A DNA stretch of 64,000 nucleotides from Serripes groenlandicus (GCA_031761405.1 JASEVX010000012.1:26087019-26151018), one strand, 5' to 3'. Positions 1-11,168 are shown, counted from the stretch's first letter. The notes: generated from the sequence alone by a model not told the origin. Made by a program: numbers and translations.

Positions 1-51
1 AGAGCCGTCTGCTGCAGAGGCGTCAGAAAGCGTCTACATGAGGGAAATGGT
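1..51. repeat. End of a TTAA-type MITE (cut by window edge)
   Basis: The sequence runs from GTCTGCTGCAGAGGCGTC to GAGGGAAATGGTTAA, the terminal part of the MITE seen complete at 56,203-56,435. The rest lies outside the window. Confidence 0.7.
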
Positions 52-59
52 TAATTTCC

Positions 60-190
60 CAATTACTCATTTGATGTATAAATGACCCTGCAATTAAAGA
101 CTACCAGTGAGAACGACCAGAGTGTTCTCTTTCTATTGGTGGTCTTTAAACGCAGGTTGAACAGTACATTCAAACTTTTACACGTATTGC
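60..190. repeat. Short dispersed repeat with AAAGACCACC dyads
   Basis: A segment reading ATAAATGACCCTGCAATTAA, then AAAGACTACC and later GGTGGTCTTTA with ACAGGTTCAAC-like sequence, recurs at about 4,133-4,243. The two AAAGACCACC-like blocks are inverted to each other. No coding sense is visible. A small MITE is possible. Confidence 0.45.
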
Positions 191-323
191 TATCCCTGCA
201 ACCCTGAGTGCCAAGGGGGGAAGTCACTATTACCATAGCGAAAGTATTTTTTTGTATGGTGCGATCCACCATTTAATAGGCGTTTACCCCTTTCCCACAT
301 ACATTAAATCTGCAGCAGACGAC

Positions 324-360
<37 letters not shown>
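324..360. repeat. (ATA)n microsatellite
   Basis: About twelve uninterrupted ATA/TAA units follow a MITE-like end (CTGCAGCAGACGAC). Confidence 0.9.
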
Positions 361-362
<2 letters not shown>

Positions 363-797
363 AATAAAAATATCTTTATTTTTTGAAGGTAACATCTAAG
401 ACAGATACAGACAATTTAACAATGGCTATGCATATATTATTTTTATATGGCCTTCAATAATATAACACACACAAACAATACATTTAACAACATGCAAATT
501 TCAATGAAAAATTATGGCATTATGACTTTGAAGCTATCAAGTCCAAACTATAGGACGTCGTTATATGAGTATTGAATAGATTTGAACTAATTGTTGTAAA
601 TTGTTTTCATGAATCGTCTTCGGCAGGTGCGTCAGAAGGCGTCTATACATGGGAAATGGTTACGTAGGTAGTATTCGCGCCTCTTCTCTGGCGCTAAGGG
701 TTGCGGGTATACGCATTACGACTCATGTAATACTTTCAAGATAAGCTTACACTGGTAACTTACAAAGGAAATGCCGTGATTTGACTAAAATACTGTT

Positions 798-1006
798 TTA
801 ACCATTTTTCCTCATATAGACGCTTTTTGACGCCTCTGCAGCAGACGGCTTTTTGAAAACATAGTGACAAAAGAAAAAAAATGCTCAAAACGAGCAATTT
901 CTCCTTTTGCCACAATGTTTTCCACTTTTAGTCATAGGTTATCCATTCAATTATAGAGATTTTCTGTGCGTCTGCTGCATACTTGTCGTATGAGGGAAAG
1001 GGTTAA
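798..1006. mobile_element. TTAA-flanked piggyBac-type MITE, family 1
   Basis: The copy is bounded by TTAA on both sides. Its ends are inverted: CC-TTT-CCTCATATAGACGC on the left and CGTATGAGGGAAAGGG on the right. The body includes GACGCCTCTGCAGCAGACGG and an inner hairpin built on AAATTGCTC/GAGCAATTT. There is no ORF. TTAA duplication and CCC-starting ends are the signature of piggyBac-class elements. Assignment to that superfamily is inference from ends and target site only. Confidence 0.75.
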
Positions 1007-2286
1007 GCGGCCTAAACGCCATACAAATGCAAGCATACATACATGCATGTGTTATCTATTGCTTTTGATTTAGTGCAACATTACCTATGTAATTTGTATT
1101 TTCTTTTAATGTTTTTCAGTTATAACACGGTCTTTCCTGGTTAAGTTTCCAATACTACTGGTCAATTTATCCTGACACCAGCCAGACATAGACTATGGAG
1201 CGAGTTCTATGACGAAAACAATTCATTATGTTCTGATTTCTGTGCTATGCTATTAGGTTTACCTAGACACGCGCTCATCACTTAATGCTTGACACAATAG
1301 ATAACAAACTTATCAATGTGTTAAAAGTCGAATTGTACCCGTCGTTTCTGACTATCTGTGCCGATCTCCTGACAAAAGTATACGCTTAGAACTGTATTAA
1401 CAAGACGTTTAATAAGAGTTTATTGGTCACTTTACCAATCCCACTGTTGCTGTTTCTGTTTCGCTTTCGGAGAAAGTTCAACCTATCCACATGCTGATCC
1501 CACTGGGGAACAGTGTCCGTGTCACTTAAATATAGTATGCACTATCGAAGCCCTTTGGTTTAACTTATGAAAAAGCCTCGATTAGCACATACATATTGTA
1601 CTTACTGTTTAAAAGCTACTTTGTACATATCAGGGACACTTTATTAGTGTCCCTGGTACATATATAGCATTTGAATAGGTTGGGCCGGGTCACTCTAAAA
1701 CAGACTTCAGAAACTGCCGATCAGCGAAGATTACAGACAATCTACACTTCCGCATAAACTGACTGAGATCCCCTCTGATATTCACCTCGCGAAATATTTC
1801 ATCGTTAAATCTCATGGGGTCTGTTTTTGGGTGTGAAAAGACTCAATAAGAGAACATGCCATTTTCTCATAATTTCTTCTCCTTTTCTACTCTTTACTTT
1901 CTATTTGTTGTATATACATGTAACTTCAATTGTATTTGTAATCATTATGTAATGTGATATATGTAACTCTTCAGAAAATGGAGGCAAAAAAGATGTATAT
2001 ATATCACTGCAACCCTCAGCCATTACTACCATTTTTAAAGTTTTTTGGTATGACCTGGCAGGGGATCGAACCCGCTACCTCCCGCACCCGAGACGGACAC
2101 CTTTCGTTATGTGTGTTACCATTTAGAACTAGTTCGTATGTCCCGGTAAGGAGATATTCCAAGATCTTGAAATTACATATAAAACATCATCATTTTTTTC
2201 TAAACCATACGATGTTGTGCGTTTATTTATGGTTTCATTTTTATTATCAAAATGTTTATTTAATTTTTTATTTGAAATGACTGTTT
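1007..2286. other. Intergenic stretch without recognisable gene
   Basis: No coding region is supportable. A 10-bp perfect hairpin (CAGGGACACT, loop TTATT, AGTGTCCCTG) lies at 1,631-1,655. A tRNA-like segment is listed separately. Confidence 0.5.
2053..2110 (-). pseudogene. tRNA-like remnant (probably a SINE head)
   Basis: Read on the minus strand there is a B-box-like GGGTTCGATCCCCTGCCAG, preceded by GTCCGTCTCGGGTGCGGG. No closed acceptor stem is visible, so this is a tRNA-derived relic and not a functional tRNA. Confidence 0.35.
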
Positions 2287-2499
2287 TTAACTCTTTTACT
2301 GTTGAATTTCAAAAAGTTTAATAGTCCCTGTTGAAAATTGGACCAACCCATTTTCGTCCAACAGGAAATTTGGTAAAATTTAATGCCTTTGTGAAATACA
2401 ATGCAGATTTAAGGAAAGGCAGCACGTTATGAGCTGTCATACCCGAATCTACATTGTTTGCAAAAGCCTTTAAAGTGCCCTTGGCAGCGAAAGGGTTAA
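2287..2499. mobile_element. TTAA-flanked MITE, family 2
   Basis: It starts TTAACTCTTTTACTGTTGAA and ends GGCAGCGAAAGGGTTAA. Related copies lie at 8,608-8,824, about 19,013-19,219 and 23,639-23,850. All share an inner segment with GTTGAAAAT, CAACAGGAAATTTGGTAAAA and CAATGCAGAT. The family has TTAA ends like family 1 but a different body. There is no ORF. Confidence 0.65.
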
Positions 2500-2985
2500 A
2501 TACCTTTATACAGCTCTTCCGAAAATAAAAAATAAATAGAATCTAATTAATTTAGATGTCATCCCTGTCTTTGCTGTCGTCTAATTTAAATATATTCAAA
2601 TCAGACCTATTGAAATCTGTTAACTTGTTCAGAATGTTACCGACAGTGTAACAAAGCAAAACTAACAAACATGTTAGCGTGCCCATGGAAAGGTTATAGT
2701 TATCTTTTTGATAACATATGTTCACACACGATTTGCTTTATGATATAGCTAAGTTGCTTGCAGAAAGGGTTTTTATCAAATACAATTTAATACGAATAAA
2801 AAATCAATTGTGATTATCATTATTTGTTCGACTATCCGTGTTTGATTTCTTTCGGTGGTTTAATGCAAAACAAGTGTATATGGTGTTATGATACGTTCTC
2901 GTTACGCTCATTCTGCATTAAATCATCACCTTATTGAACCTAAGTACAAACCCTGATCTATAGAGACGTAATTAGAATCATTCTG

Positions 2986-3139
2986 CAGAGGACTAGGTAA
3001 GGTGTATTAAATAGGCCTTTCTTATATAATATCTCTCTTAGCACTCATTAAAACCTATGTTGTGGGTACCCACAACATAGGTTTTGGAGGTCAAATAAGG
3101 ATTTTAGAACATAATAAACGCTCCTTATCTAGAGCTCTG
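2986..3139. mobile_element. Palindromic MITE, family 3
   Basis: Inverted ends are CAGAGGACTAGGTAAGG and CCTTATCTAGAGCTCTG. The centre is a perfect 36-bp palindrome at 3,050-3,085 (half-site AAAACCTATGTTGTGGGT). A diverged copy at 23,148-23,343 has a readable empty site in the duplicated GPCR block, which confirms that this is a mobile unit. Confidence 0.75.
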
Positions 3140-3220
3140 TTGATGTAATTTATTGGGATATGTTAATATTCATGATCGACATCATTTATTTACAAGAGCC
3201 GTTTGAATGAATTGAACAGC

Positions 3221-3583
3221 GTCACATGAATAGGTGCCGTTTACATCACATGAATAGGTGCCGTTTACATCACATGAATAGGTGCCGTTTACATCACATA
3301 AATAGGTGCCGTTTACATCACATGAATAGGTGCCGTTTACATCACATGAAACTGTACCGTTTACATCACATTAATAGGTACCGTTTACATCACATGAATA
3401 GGTGCCGTTTACATCACATAAATAGGTGCCGTTTACATCACATAAATAGGTACCGTTTACATCACATAAATAGATGCCGTTTACATCACATGAATAAGTG
3501 CCGTTTACATCACATAAATAAGTGCCGTTTACATCACATGAATAGGTGCCGTTTTACATCACATAAATAGGTGCCGTTTACTT
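3221..3583. repeat. 24-bp minisatellite, about 15 units
   Basis: The unit is close to CATGAATAGGTGCCGTTTAC plus ATCA. Because 24 is divisible by three, one plus-strand frame stays open for 114 codons and reads as an octapeptide repeat (HMNRCRLH-like). Nothing around it suggests a gene, so this is treated as a non-coding array. Confidence 0.85.
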
Positions 3584-4772
3584 CAGCCAGTGAGTTTGCC
3601 TTTAACCACTTCATACTTGAAAACGCATTCTGATGCATTTGAAGCAGACGGCTTTTTAAATGATTGTGGTAAAAGGAGAAGTTGCTCGATGATTTTAAAC
3701 TTCATTCAATAAGCATACATCCATTTATAGACATTTTTTCAGATTGATACCTGAGCATTTAAAGGAAGTCTGTGCTGCCGATTTGTTGTTTGTCGAATAG
3801 GGTTTATATTCACATGATTTAATATCAAACAAACAAGACATATAGAGAAAATTGGATAGTGAATGACAGAAAAGAGGACCAATACGTCGTTACGGTATGA
3901 AGTACCTCCCTTTTAAGCTCTTAACAAGATCCGTTCAAATCAATTGAACCGCGTTACATAAAGAAGGCTCTCAAGTCATTTGATTACATGGTGAAGACTT
4001 ATGTGAGCATGTATAGGGTCTTTTCCATTGAAAAAGAGATATCTTAAACTTATTGAGAAACAGTCAAACCGGTGATAAAGACCTGCTTTGAATAGCAATT
4101 CCCTGTCTATAGCGACCGCACTTTTAGTTTCCAAATTACTCATTGTATGCATAAACGACCCTGTAATTAAAGACCACCCGTGATATAAGACCATGTTGTT
4201 GCCTTCTCATGGGTGGTCTTTATAAACAGGTTCCACTGTATGTCTAAGATAGAGAAATATGGGAAATATCTGTATTTCCTAGAGAATTATCTTTATAACT
4301 TTAAATATAGAAGTTCGTCTTTATGTTAGGCTTTGAATGTCCTGCCATAGGTTTCGCAGACCGCCTCAAGTGAAGGTATAGAGACATGGGGGAAGTAACG
4401 TGTCGACCATGTCCTGTGAAAACCAACCTAAACTTATCATAACTTGTGTGGGAAAAGCCCTCCCTGAAATAAGAGACAGCATCGCTCTTCGAAATAAAAC
4501 TGTAATACATTTTTGATCAGTGCATATTCAGACTAAACAAAATCTGCATATTAACCAATCAACACTTTATGATTTCTACAGCAGACCAAGCTTATATGTT
4601 TATCAGTGACCTCCTATGTGTGTGAGTAATCGTCTTTGAACATATAAGTGATTCAAATATTTTGACAGCATTTGTGTCGAAATACTGAAACAATTTGACA
4701 GACGTTAAGACAGACATTTAATAACATACCTGTAGTTACTTGCACATAACTAAAATATGAAATCAACAAATC
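3584..4772. other. Intergenic stretch with short repeat relics
   Basis: It contains a degenerate family-1 MITE fragment (about 3,632-3,690) and the second copy of the AAAGACCACC dyad repeat (about 4,133-4,243). No gene is supportable. Confidence 0.45.
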
Positions 4773-5050
4773 AGCCGAGCCAGGTGGTTCAGTCGATATC
4801 GACGCGATGCGAGGTGTCAAACCAGGGATTGTGAATTAGAACCCCAGCTTGGTTAACATTATTTGACAAAAGTCAATGCCAAACGCGGAATAATCTCACA
4901 CCAGTGGGTTATGTTGAAAAGCGGCCAGTTTCTTGAAAAGAATGTTGTGTGCTATATTTATGCAAGAAAGTCAGAAAACACACGCGTAGGTGAACTGGCC
5001 GCTGTGATATGACTTAAAAAGGGTTGAAAGCGTCGCTTAACCACACTTAA
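4773..5050 (+). mobile_element. tRNA-headed SINE, diverged copy
   Basis: The head resembles a tRNA promoter: GGTTCAGTCGATATCGACGC as box-A-like sequence, then TTGTGAATTAGAACCCC as box-B-like sequence. The body has GACAAAAGTCAATG, GCGGCCAGTTTCTTG, AGGTGAACTGGCCGC and the 3' motif GTTGAAAGCG...TTAACC. A CAAT-rich tail follows. The clearest copy in the window is at 14,946-15,236. Confidence 0.7.
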
Positions 5051-5262
5051 TCAATAAATCAAACAAACAATCAATCAATCAATCAATCAACCAACCAACC
5101 AACCAACCAATCAATCAATAACAATCAATCAATCAACCAAACAATCAACCAATCAATCAAGCAATCAATCAAGCAACCAGTCAGTCAAGCAATCAAGCAA
5201 TCAATCAACCAATCAATACATCAATAAAACTAAAGTAAATCAATAAAACGAAAGTAAATCAA
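5051..5262. repeat. (CAAT)n / (CAAC)n tail
   Basis: Imperfect CAAT, CAAC and AAGC tetranucleotide repeats follow directly after the SINE and probably expanded from its tail. Confidence 0.8.
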
Positions 5263-5708
5263 TACCTAAACGTGAGTACGAAAACACATTTTATCCCACC
5301 TGTGGTATTCCTTTAATCCACCCTCTCTCAGTACGAAATTGAATACAAATAAAGTTATACATCGTTATCAAAGAGATTTGGGATATTTGATAGAGATATT
5401 AAACGTTTTGAATTAATCTATTACGCCATTTCAGCTAGTCCACGATAAAAAGGTACTCGTTGACGAACTCACAACTATTCGATTGAGAGCCCGCGTCGCT
5501 ACCGACTGAGCCCCCGGGGCTCGGCTCTCATATTCGAGACTGGTAGTGTAATTTGAATATAAAATGGGGAGTAGTACCGTTGGTGATATATCATCTTTTC
5601 ACAATGTTTTAATAATCATCAGACGTTGAATGAAATATGTATCAGGGAAAGGCTTAACACATCTTCAATGAAAAAACAACTGATCAATAAAATGGACTAA
5701 TAGAAATA
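5263..5708. other. Unassigned stretch with tRNA-like box
   Basis: On the minus strand around 5,475-5,545, GGCTCAGTCGGTAGCGACGC resembles a tRNA A-box region, probably another SINE head. The rest shows nothing recognisable. Confidence 0.3.
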
Positions 5709-5938
5709 ATAACCCTTTCCCTCATATAGACGCTTTCTGACGCCTCTGCAGCAGACGGCTTTTTGAAAACATAGTGATAAAAGAAGAAATTGCACAAAAC
5801 GTGCAATTTCTCCTTTTGCCACAATGTTTTCCACTTTTTGTCATAAGTTAGCCATTTAATTATGGAGATTTTCTATTTGTTGACAAAATATGTTCAAAGT
5901 CGTCTGCTGCAGAATTGTCGTATGAGGGAAAGGGTTAA
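5709..5938. mobile_element. TTAA-type MITE, family 1
   Basis: A near-complete copy with ends AACCCTTTCCCTCATATAGA and CGTATGAGGGAAAGGGTTAA. The left target site has mutated to ATAA; the right one is TTAA. The inner hairpin AAATTGCAC/GTGCAATTT is conserved. Confidence 0.75.
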
Positions 5939-5984
5939 AGGTATCATTCAAGACATATTTCATAACAAAAAGATTAAACACTGT

Positions 5985-6312
5985 TTGAGACGCATTAGCT
6001 GAGTCGGTAACGAATTTGGGCTATCGATGCAAGGGTCTTGAGTTCGGACTTCGTCAGATTGGATAACCGTTCTTTCCGATGATTGGTCAATGGTATACAG
6101 ACCAGTGTGATTTGTAATTCACCATTGGACTTGAATACTCTTTGTGACAAGGAATCCAGTTACCCTGAAGAAATGTTGAGTGGATGACTTATGCGAGGAG
6201 GCAAGGTAACACACGTTAGATGATCTGGCCGCCGAGACATAACTGAAATACCGTTGAAAAACGAAGTTAAACTCCAATCCATCTCCAATCCAATCCAATC
6301 CAATCCATCAAT
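5985..6312 (+). mobile_element. Degenerate SINE with CAATC tail
   Basis: It starts with GCTGAGTCGGTAACG and GAGTTCGGACTTCG in tRNA-like spacing, then GACATAACTGAAATACCGTTG near the end, followed by a short CCAATC repeat. It is strongly diverged from the 14,946 copy. Confidence 0.5.
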
Positions 6313-6398
6313 CTGAAACCCCTGTTTGCGACAATGTTTTTAAATGTCTTCTGCTGCAATCTAGAAATCCTATAAGATAGTTGCAATGCCTGTGGTTT

Positions 6399-7328
6399 GA
6401 AACTTGAAAGTGTCATATCTTAAAATGAAAATATTTGGTCATTCAGAATTAAATGATTTTAATTTAACGTCATTTCTACAACATTCATGTATGCCTTTTT
6501 ACTTATTACATGATATAATAGGATATGATATCTTACATTCGATTGATATATTGTTGATTTCGGTTTAACGCCGATTTCAACAAGGAAACTTGAAAGTGTC
6601 ATATCTTAAAATGAAAATATTTGGTCATTCAGAATTAAATGATTTTAATTTAACGTCATTTCTACAACATTCATGTATGCCTTTTTACTTATTACATGAT
6701 ATAATATGATATGATATCTTACATTCGATTGATATATTGTTGATTTCGGTTTAACGCCGATTTCAACAAGGAAACTTGAAAGTGTCATATCTTAAAATGA
6801 AAATATTTGGTCATTCAGAATTAAATGATTTTAATTTAACGTCATTTCTACAACATTCATGTATGCCTTTTTACTTATTACATGATATAATATGATATGA
6901 TATCTTACATTCGATTGATATATTGTTGATTTCGGTTTAACGCCGATTTCAACAAGGAAACTTGAAAGTGTCATATCTTAAAATGAAAATATTTGGTCAT
7001 TCAGAATTAAATGATTTTAATTTAACGTCATTTCTACAACATTCATGTATGCCTTTTTACTTATTACATGATATAATATGATATGATATCTTACATTCGA
7101 TTGATATATTGTTGATTTCGGTTTAACGCCGATTTCAACAAGGAAACTTGAAAGTGTCATATCTTAAAATGAAAATATTTGGTCATTCAGAATTAAATGA
7201 TTTTAATTTAACGTCATTTCTACAACATTCATGTATGCCTTTTTACTTATTACATGAAATAATAGGATATGATATCTTACATTCGATTGATATATTGTTG
7301 ATTTCGGTTTAACGCCGATTTCAACAAT
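6399..7328. repeat. 186-bp tandem array, five units
   Basis: Units begin GAAACTTGAAAGTGTCATAT at 6,399, 6,585, 6,771, 6,957 and 7,143, a regular 186-bp step with almost no differences, so the expansion is recent. Each unit ends with GGTTTAACGCCGATTTCAAC, which matches the 3' end of the local SINE family. The array therefore seems to have captured a SINE terminus. Confidence 0.9.
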
Positions 7329-7430
7329 ATTTCAGTCATATCACGGTTACTGGCTTTCTCACCAAACAAGTTCTCCACACAACAGACGTTCTAAGCAGCT
7401 AGCTGCTTTTCCACATAGTCTGTACGCCCA
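7300..7430 (-). mobile_element. SINE fragment, reverse orientation
   Basis: Minus-strand homology to the 3' half of the SINE: TTTAACGCCGATTTCAACAA, then CAGTCATATCACGG and AGCTGCTTTTCCACATAG. It overlaps the last unit of the 186-bp array, which supports the SINE origin of the unit end. Confidence 0.65.
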
Positions 7431-7949
7431 ATTATTGCATACTTTCATATTGTCCCGTTTACTTTGCATTGAAGAAAGTGGTCATGATTTTTCGATCATG
7501 ACCGCTGTCAAGGAGTGATCATGACCGTAGATAAGGACGTGCGAAAATTCTGCATAATTAACATGCTAGGGACTACTTTTTTATGTAAACCAACAAAGCT
7601 GACCAAAATATCATTGTTAAACCTCACGTGACTTTGTAATGTTAGATTCTCATATACTGAGCATGGACAATTTCTTACTATCTCATGTTAAAAGTACGTT
7701 TTTGACCGGATAACAGTATACTGTTACATGGCACGCGCGTCTAAAATGTTGATCATGCACGAGCATGATGTCATTTAAAATAATAACGTCACCTTTATAA
7801 TTCAAACGGCATTTGCAAAAAAGAATACCACTTATGTTAACAAACAATTTGTTTCTAATTCGGAAGAAAATTTATCAATTCTAGATAATAAAAAAAAACC
7901 ACACACAACGTAAAGCAAATAGTTTACAATATGAAAGTATGCAATCAAA

Positions 7950-8079
7950 AGGTTATTGACCCTGTACTGTGAAATCATCGTTGGACCTCGTTCTTTGGCG
8001 AACGTACCCTCGCAAGCTCGGTAACATCAACCCAAGAACTCGGTCCAACGATGATTTCACAGTACAGGGTCAATAACCT
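7950..8079. repeat. Long perfect hairpin (38-bp arms)
   Basis: Positions 7,950-7,987 and 8,042-8,079 are exact reverse complements (arm starts AGGTTATTGACCCTGTACTG). The 54-nt loop contains GGCGAACGTACCCTCGCAAG. No TIR-type ends or target duplication were found outside the arms. Confidence 0.85.
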
Positions 8080-8281
8080 ATATGGTTGGAAACGAATGAC
8101 GCTAGTCGGAAGAAAGTTGTCATAAATGGTGTTCGAACGCACAACCCCTGGATTAACAGCCCACAAAGCTACAGAATGAGCCACATGTGCTAGGCCTTGA
8201 TTCATAGAGGAATGAACAATGCAACTGTTCCTTTTCTGGAAAAAACTTCTTGCAAGAACCGAGGATCTGAAATAAATGTGG

Positions 8282-8527
8282 TTAACCCTTTCCAACTTAC
8301 AACACATGTGCAGCAGTTGATTTTTAAAAACATACATGGACAAAATTAAAAACTCCCTTTAAATGAAAGTACAATAGTTCAATAGAGTTGAAATCATGGT
8401 GACCAAAGGAGAAATTGCTCGGTTTGAGGAATTTTTTTCTTTCGTCGCCATGTTTTCTAAAAGACGTTTTCTAAAAGACGTCTGCTGCAAAGGCGTCAGA
8501 AAGCGTCTATATGAGGGAAAGGGTTAA
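8282..8527. mobile_element. TTAA-flanked MITE, family 1
   Basis: Bounded by TTAA at 8,282-8,285 and 8,524-8,527, with ends CCCTTTCCAACTTAC and CTATATGAGGGAAAGGG. The inner ACGTTTTCTAAAAG is duplicated in tandem. Orientation is opposite to the 9,307 copy. Confidence 0.7.
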
Positions 8528-8607
8528 ATTAAACACGCTTATGTATATCCAAATATCCAGTGGTTTCCCCCGATGGGTGTACGACTAGTTTACAATCTGG
8601 CTCCGGT

Positions 8608-8824
8608 TTAAATATTTCACTGCCGAATTTCACACAAAGTCGACTCTTCGATGTTGAGAATTATTGGACCACTCCATTTTTGTTAAACAGGATATTTGGT
8701 AAAATTTAATCTTTAAGTGGCAAACAGTCCATAATTCAGGAGCGGCAGATCGTTACGAACTGTATCAGCTGAATCTGAATTGCTTGCCAACGCCTTTAAT
8801 TGCCTTTGACAATGAAAGGGTTAA
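8608..8824. mobile_element. TTAA-flanked MITE, family 2
   Basis: Runs from TTAAATATTTCACTGCCGAA to GACAATGAAAGGGTTAA and shares the body of the 2,287 copy. Confidence 0.6.
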
Positions 8825-9017
8825 CAAAACTACTTAAGTAGACACCTAACTCAAGTGTTACGAACTATTGCCTAGCATCTTAATATGTCTGATTTCAAAG
8901 TGTAAATTAATATAAAGTATCTTCATCAATTCAAAATGTTCTTAAATGTGCTGAACTCAGATATTTACTTTTCACTTTCTAGTTCATCGTTCATGCTTCA
9001 TTTTTACTAGGTAGTTT

Positions 9018-9165
9018 GATTGATTTAATTGGGGTTTAACGCCGTTTTTAACAATTTCTCAGTCATATCACGGCGGCCAGTTCACCTACTCACGTGTTTC
9101 CTGGTTTTCGCACACCAGTACTCCACACAACATACCAAGTAAGCCAAATTGTGTACATTTTCATG
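9018..9165 (-). mobile_element. SINE fragment, reverse orientation
   Basis: GGGGTTTAACGCCGTTTTTA, CAGTCATATCACGGCGGCCA and ACACCAGTACTCCACACAAC are the reverse complement of the 3' half of the SINE. The tRNA-like head is missing. Confidence 0.75.
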
Positions 9166-9306
9166 ACTTTCAATTGACAGTTTCTCAACATTTTCTGCCA
9201 AAATAGTTTTGAACTACTTATTAATTACTTTGTTGTTACTATTAGCAATATTAACAGAAGTTTCAACATTTCAAAATTGTGATCACCATCTGGAGTTCAG
9301 CACCTT
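9166..9306. repeat. Dispersed repeat ending GGAGTTCAGCAC
   Basis: The segment with TTTTGAACTACTTAT, TTGTTGTTACTATTAGCAAT and CATCTGGAGTTCAGCAC recurs at about 13,567-13,740 and, shortened, at 17,870-17,950. Its identity is unknown. Confidence 0.5.
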
Positions 9307-9492
9307 TTAACCCTTTCCCTCATATATACGCTTTCTGACGCCTCTGAAGCAAACGGCTTTTTGAAAACATAGTGACAAAAGAAGAAATTGCTCAAAACGA
9401 GCAATTTCTCCTTTTGCCACAATGTTTTCCACTTTTAGTCATAGGTTATCCATTCATTATAGAGCGAATTGTCGTATGAGGGAAAGGGTTAA
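9307..9492. mobile_element. TTAA-flanked MITE, family 1
   Basis: TTAA at 9,307-9,310 and 9,489-9,492. The copy is slightly shortened inside the right half but has the conserved AAATTGCTC/GAGCAATTT hairpin. Confidence 0.8.
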
Positions 9493-9602
9493 CAAGAGCG
9501 TGGTGACTTAGTTGTAACAATTTATTAGTATTTATCGTGTGCACGTTAATCAATGGGATCAGTTGCATTCCCTTCCTACGATGATTAACAAAAATGACAT
9601 TA

Positions 9603-9835
9603 TTAACCCTTTCTCTCATACAACAAATCTGCAGCAGACGACTTTAAAAACATGTGGACATAAAATATAAAAAAGTCCCTATAAATGAGGGTATATTTAC
9701 TGGAAAAAAAATGAAAACATTGTGGCAAAAGGAGAAATTGCTCGTTTTGAGCAGTTTCTTCTTTTGTCACACTGTTTTCAAACGTCGTCTGCTGCAGAGG
9801 CGTCATAAAGCGTCTATATGTGTGAAAGCCAAATT
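9603..9835. mobile_element. TTAA-type MITE, family 1, inverted
   Basis: Starts TTAACCCTTTCTCTCATACA and ends near CGTCTATATGTGTGAAAG. The right TTAA is lost. It lies only 110 bp from the previous copy. Confidence 0.65.
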
Positions 9836-9859
9836 AAAATAACCTATAAATTAAGGGCC

Positions 9860-10120
9860 GTGTGTTGGTACTGACACGGGCTGTTAGTCAAAGAGATCTG
9901 ACTTCGAACCCCAGTTCGGCCAACATGCTTTGCGACGTTTGACAAAAGTCATTGTGACGATCGTAATTCGTCTTCCACCAACAGTCTATGTGTAAAAGCA
10001 GCCAGTTACTTGGAAAAACCTTTTTTGTGGAGTATCTTAGGAAACACATGGGTATCGTGAATTTGCGGCCGTGACATGACTAAAAAACTGTTGAAAGCGG
10101 TGTTAGATCCAAATCTACAA
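9860..10120 (+). mobile_element. tRNA-headed SINE
   Basis: Head with ACACGGGCTGTTAGTC and CTTCGAACCCCAGTTCGGCC, body with GACGTTTGACAAAAGTCATT and GCAGCCAGTTACTTGG, 3' end with CATGACTAAAAAACTGTTGA. There is no open frame. The CAAT tail is lost. Confidence 0.7.
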
Positions 10121-10375
10121 TACATTGATAACATGATCATTGCAAACTTTAGTTCTTTCTTTGAAACGACAACAAGGGAACACTCTGACATCTGTATCAT
10201 TTAATGTTCTTTAACTGCACAAGGTCAGTATAGAGACTGGTAGGACTCCAATTATGATGACTGTGAACTCTTTGTTGATGCTATGTGTTCAAACATGTAA
10301 AGCGTTTGTTTATTAAAGTGTCAACCCTATTAAAAGGGACAGATCTTTCTGGTTTATGAGACACCTTAGCACATA

Positions 10376-10529
10376 TGAGCCGTCCCGCGAGAACACCAAC
10401 ATTGTGGACTCTATGCCTCTTTCCACTTGAAACGGAATGTTTCGGCCCGGATTACCCTGCGCGGACTGCGCAGGCTGATCTGGAACGATACATTACGCAG
10501 ATAATGTTGGATGCTCGCGGGATGGCTCA
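10376..10529. mobile_element. Palindromic MITE, family 4 (short form)
   Basis: Ends TGAGCCGTCCCGCGAGAACA and TGCTCGCGGGATGGCTCA are inverted. The inside has CCTGCGCGGACTGCGCAGG. Longer relatives lie at 10,828, 15,794, 16,813 and 58,930. Confidence 0.7.
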
Positions 10530-10827
10530 TATTTACTTCCCGTATCCTGTCCTTTTTGCCAGGCACCATGCAGGCCGACTTTCGGTACCATTCTTTAACT
10601 AGCTGTCGGTTCACCAACCGGCGATATCAGAACGGACCAAACTGTCGCCAATGCGATTAGAAACCTGGACCCCAGATCCAAAAGCGGATGCCTTAACCAC
10701 AAGGCTATCGGGATCGGATGTGTATTCACTGTTCGCAACCAGAAGCATACTTACTCTTTATCGCATCTTTGCTTCGCTATCAATGGGCTTCTTCGTGCAT
10801 AGGCTTTCCAGTGCGTATTTATATACA

Positions 10828-11088
10828 GGAGCCGTTACACGACCAATATTATGGACTATGCGTTTAGTATCGACCAAGATCAGCCTGCGTAGTCTGCCGC
10901 GCATGCTAATCGGGGCCGACACATTCCGTCTCAGGGCGATATATGTATGAAGTAATGGGTCCTGAAACAGTAAATCAACAGGAGGCGAAAAGTGTCTGTC
11001 CGGGTTAGCCTGCGTGACATGCTTAGGCTTATCCAGCTCGATACTTCACGCAAAATCCGCAATCATGGGTTTCTCGTGGAACGGCTCA
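10828..11088. mobile_element. Palindromic MITE, family 4 (long form)
   Basis: Inverted ends GGAGCCGTTACACGA... and TTTCTCGTGGAACGGCTC enclose GATCAGCCTGCGTAG and AGCCTGCGTGACATGCTTAG halves. No coding capacity. Confidence 0.65.
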
Positions 11089-11168
11089 AATGAAATGGAA
11101 ATATTTCCAATGTCTTGCGAAGTTGTGCCTGACGCGTCTCAAAAGGTTGTTTCTGCAATCATCGAGCT

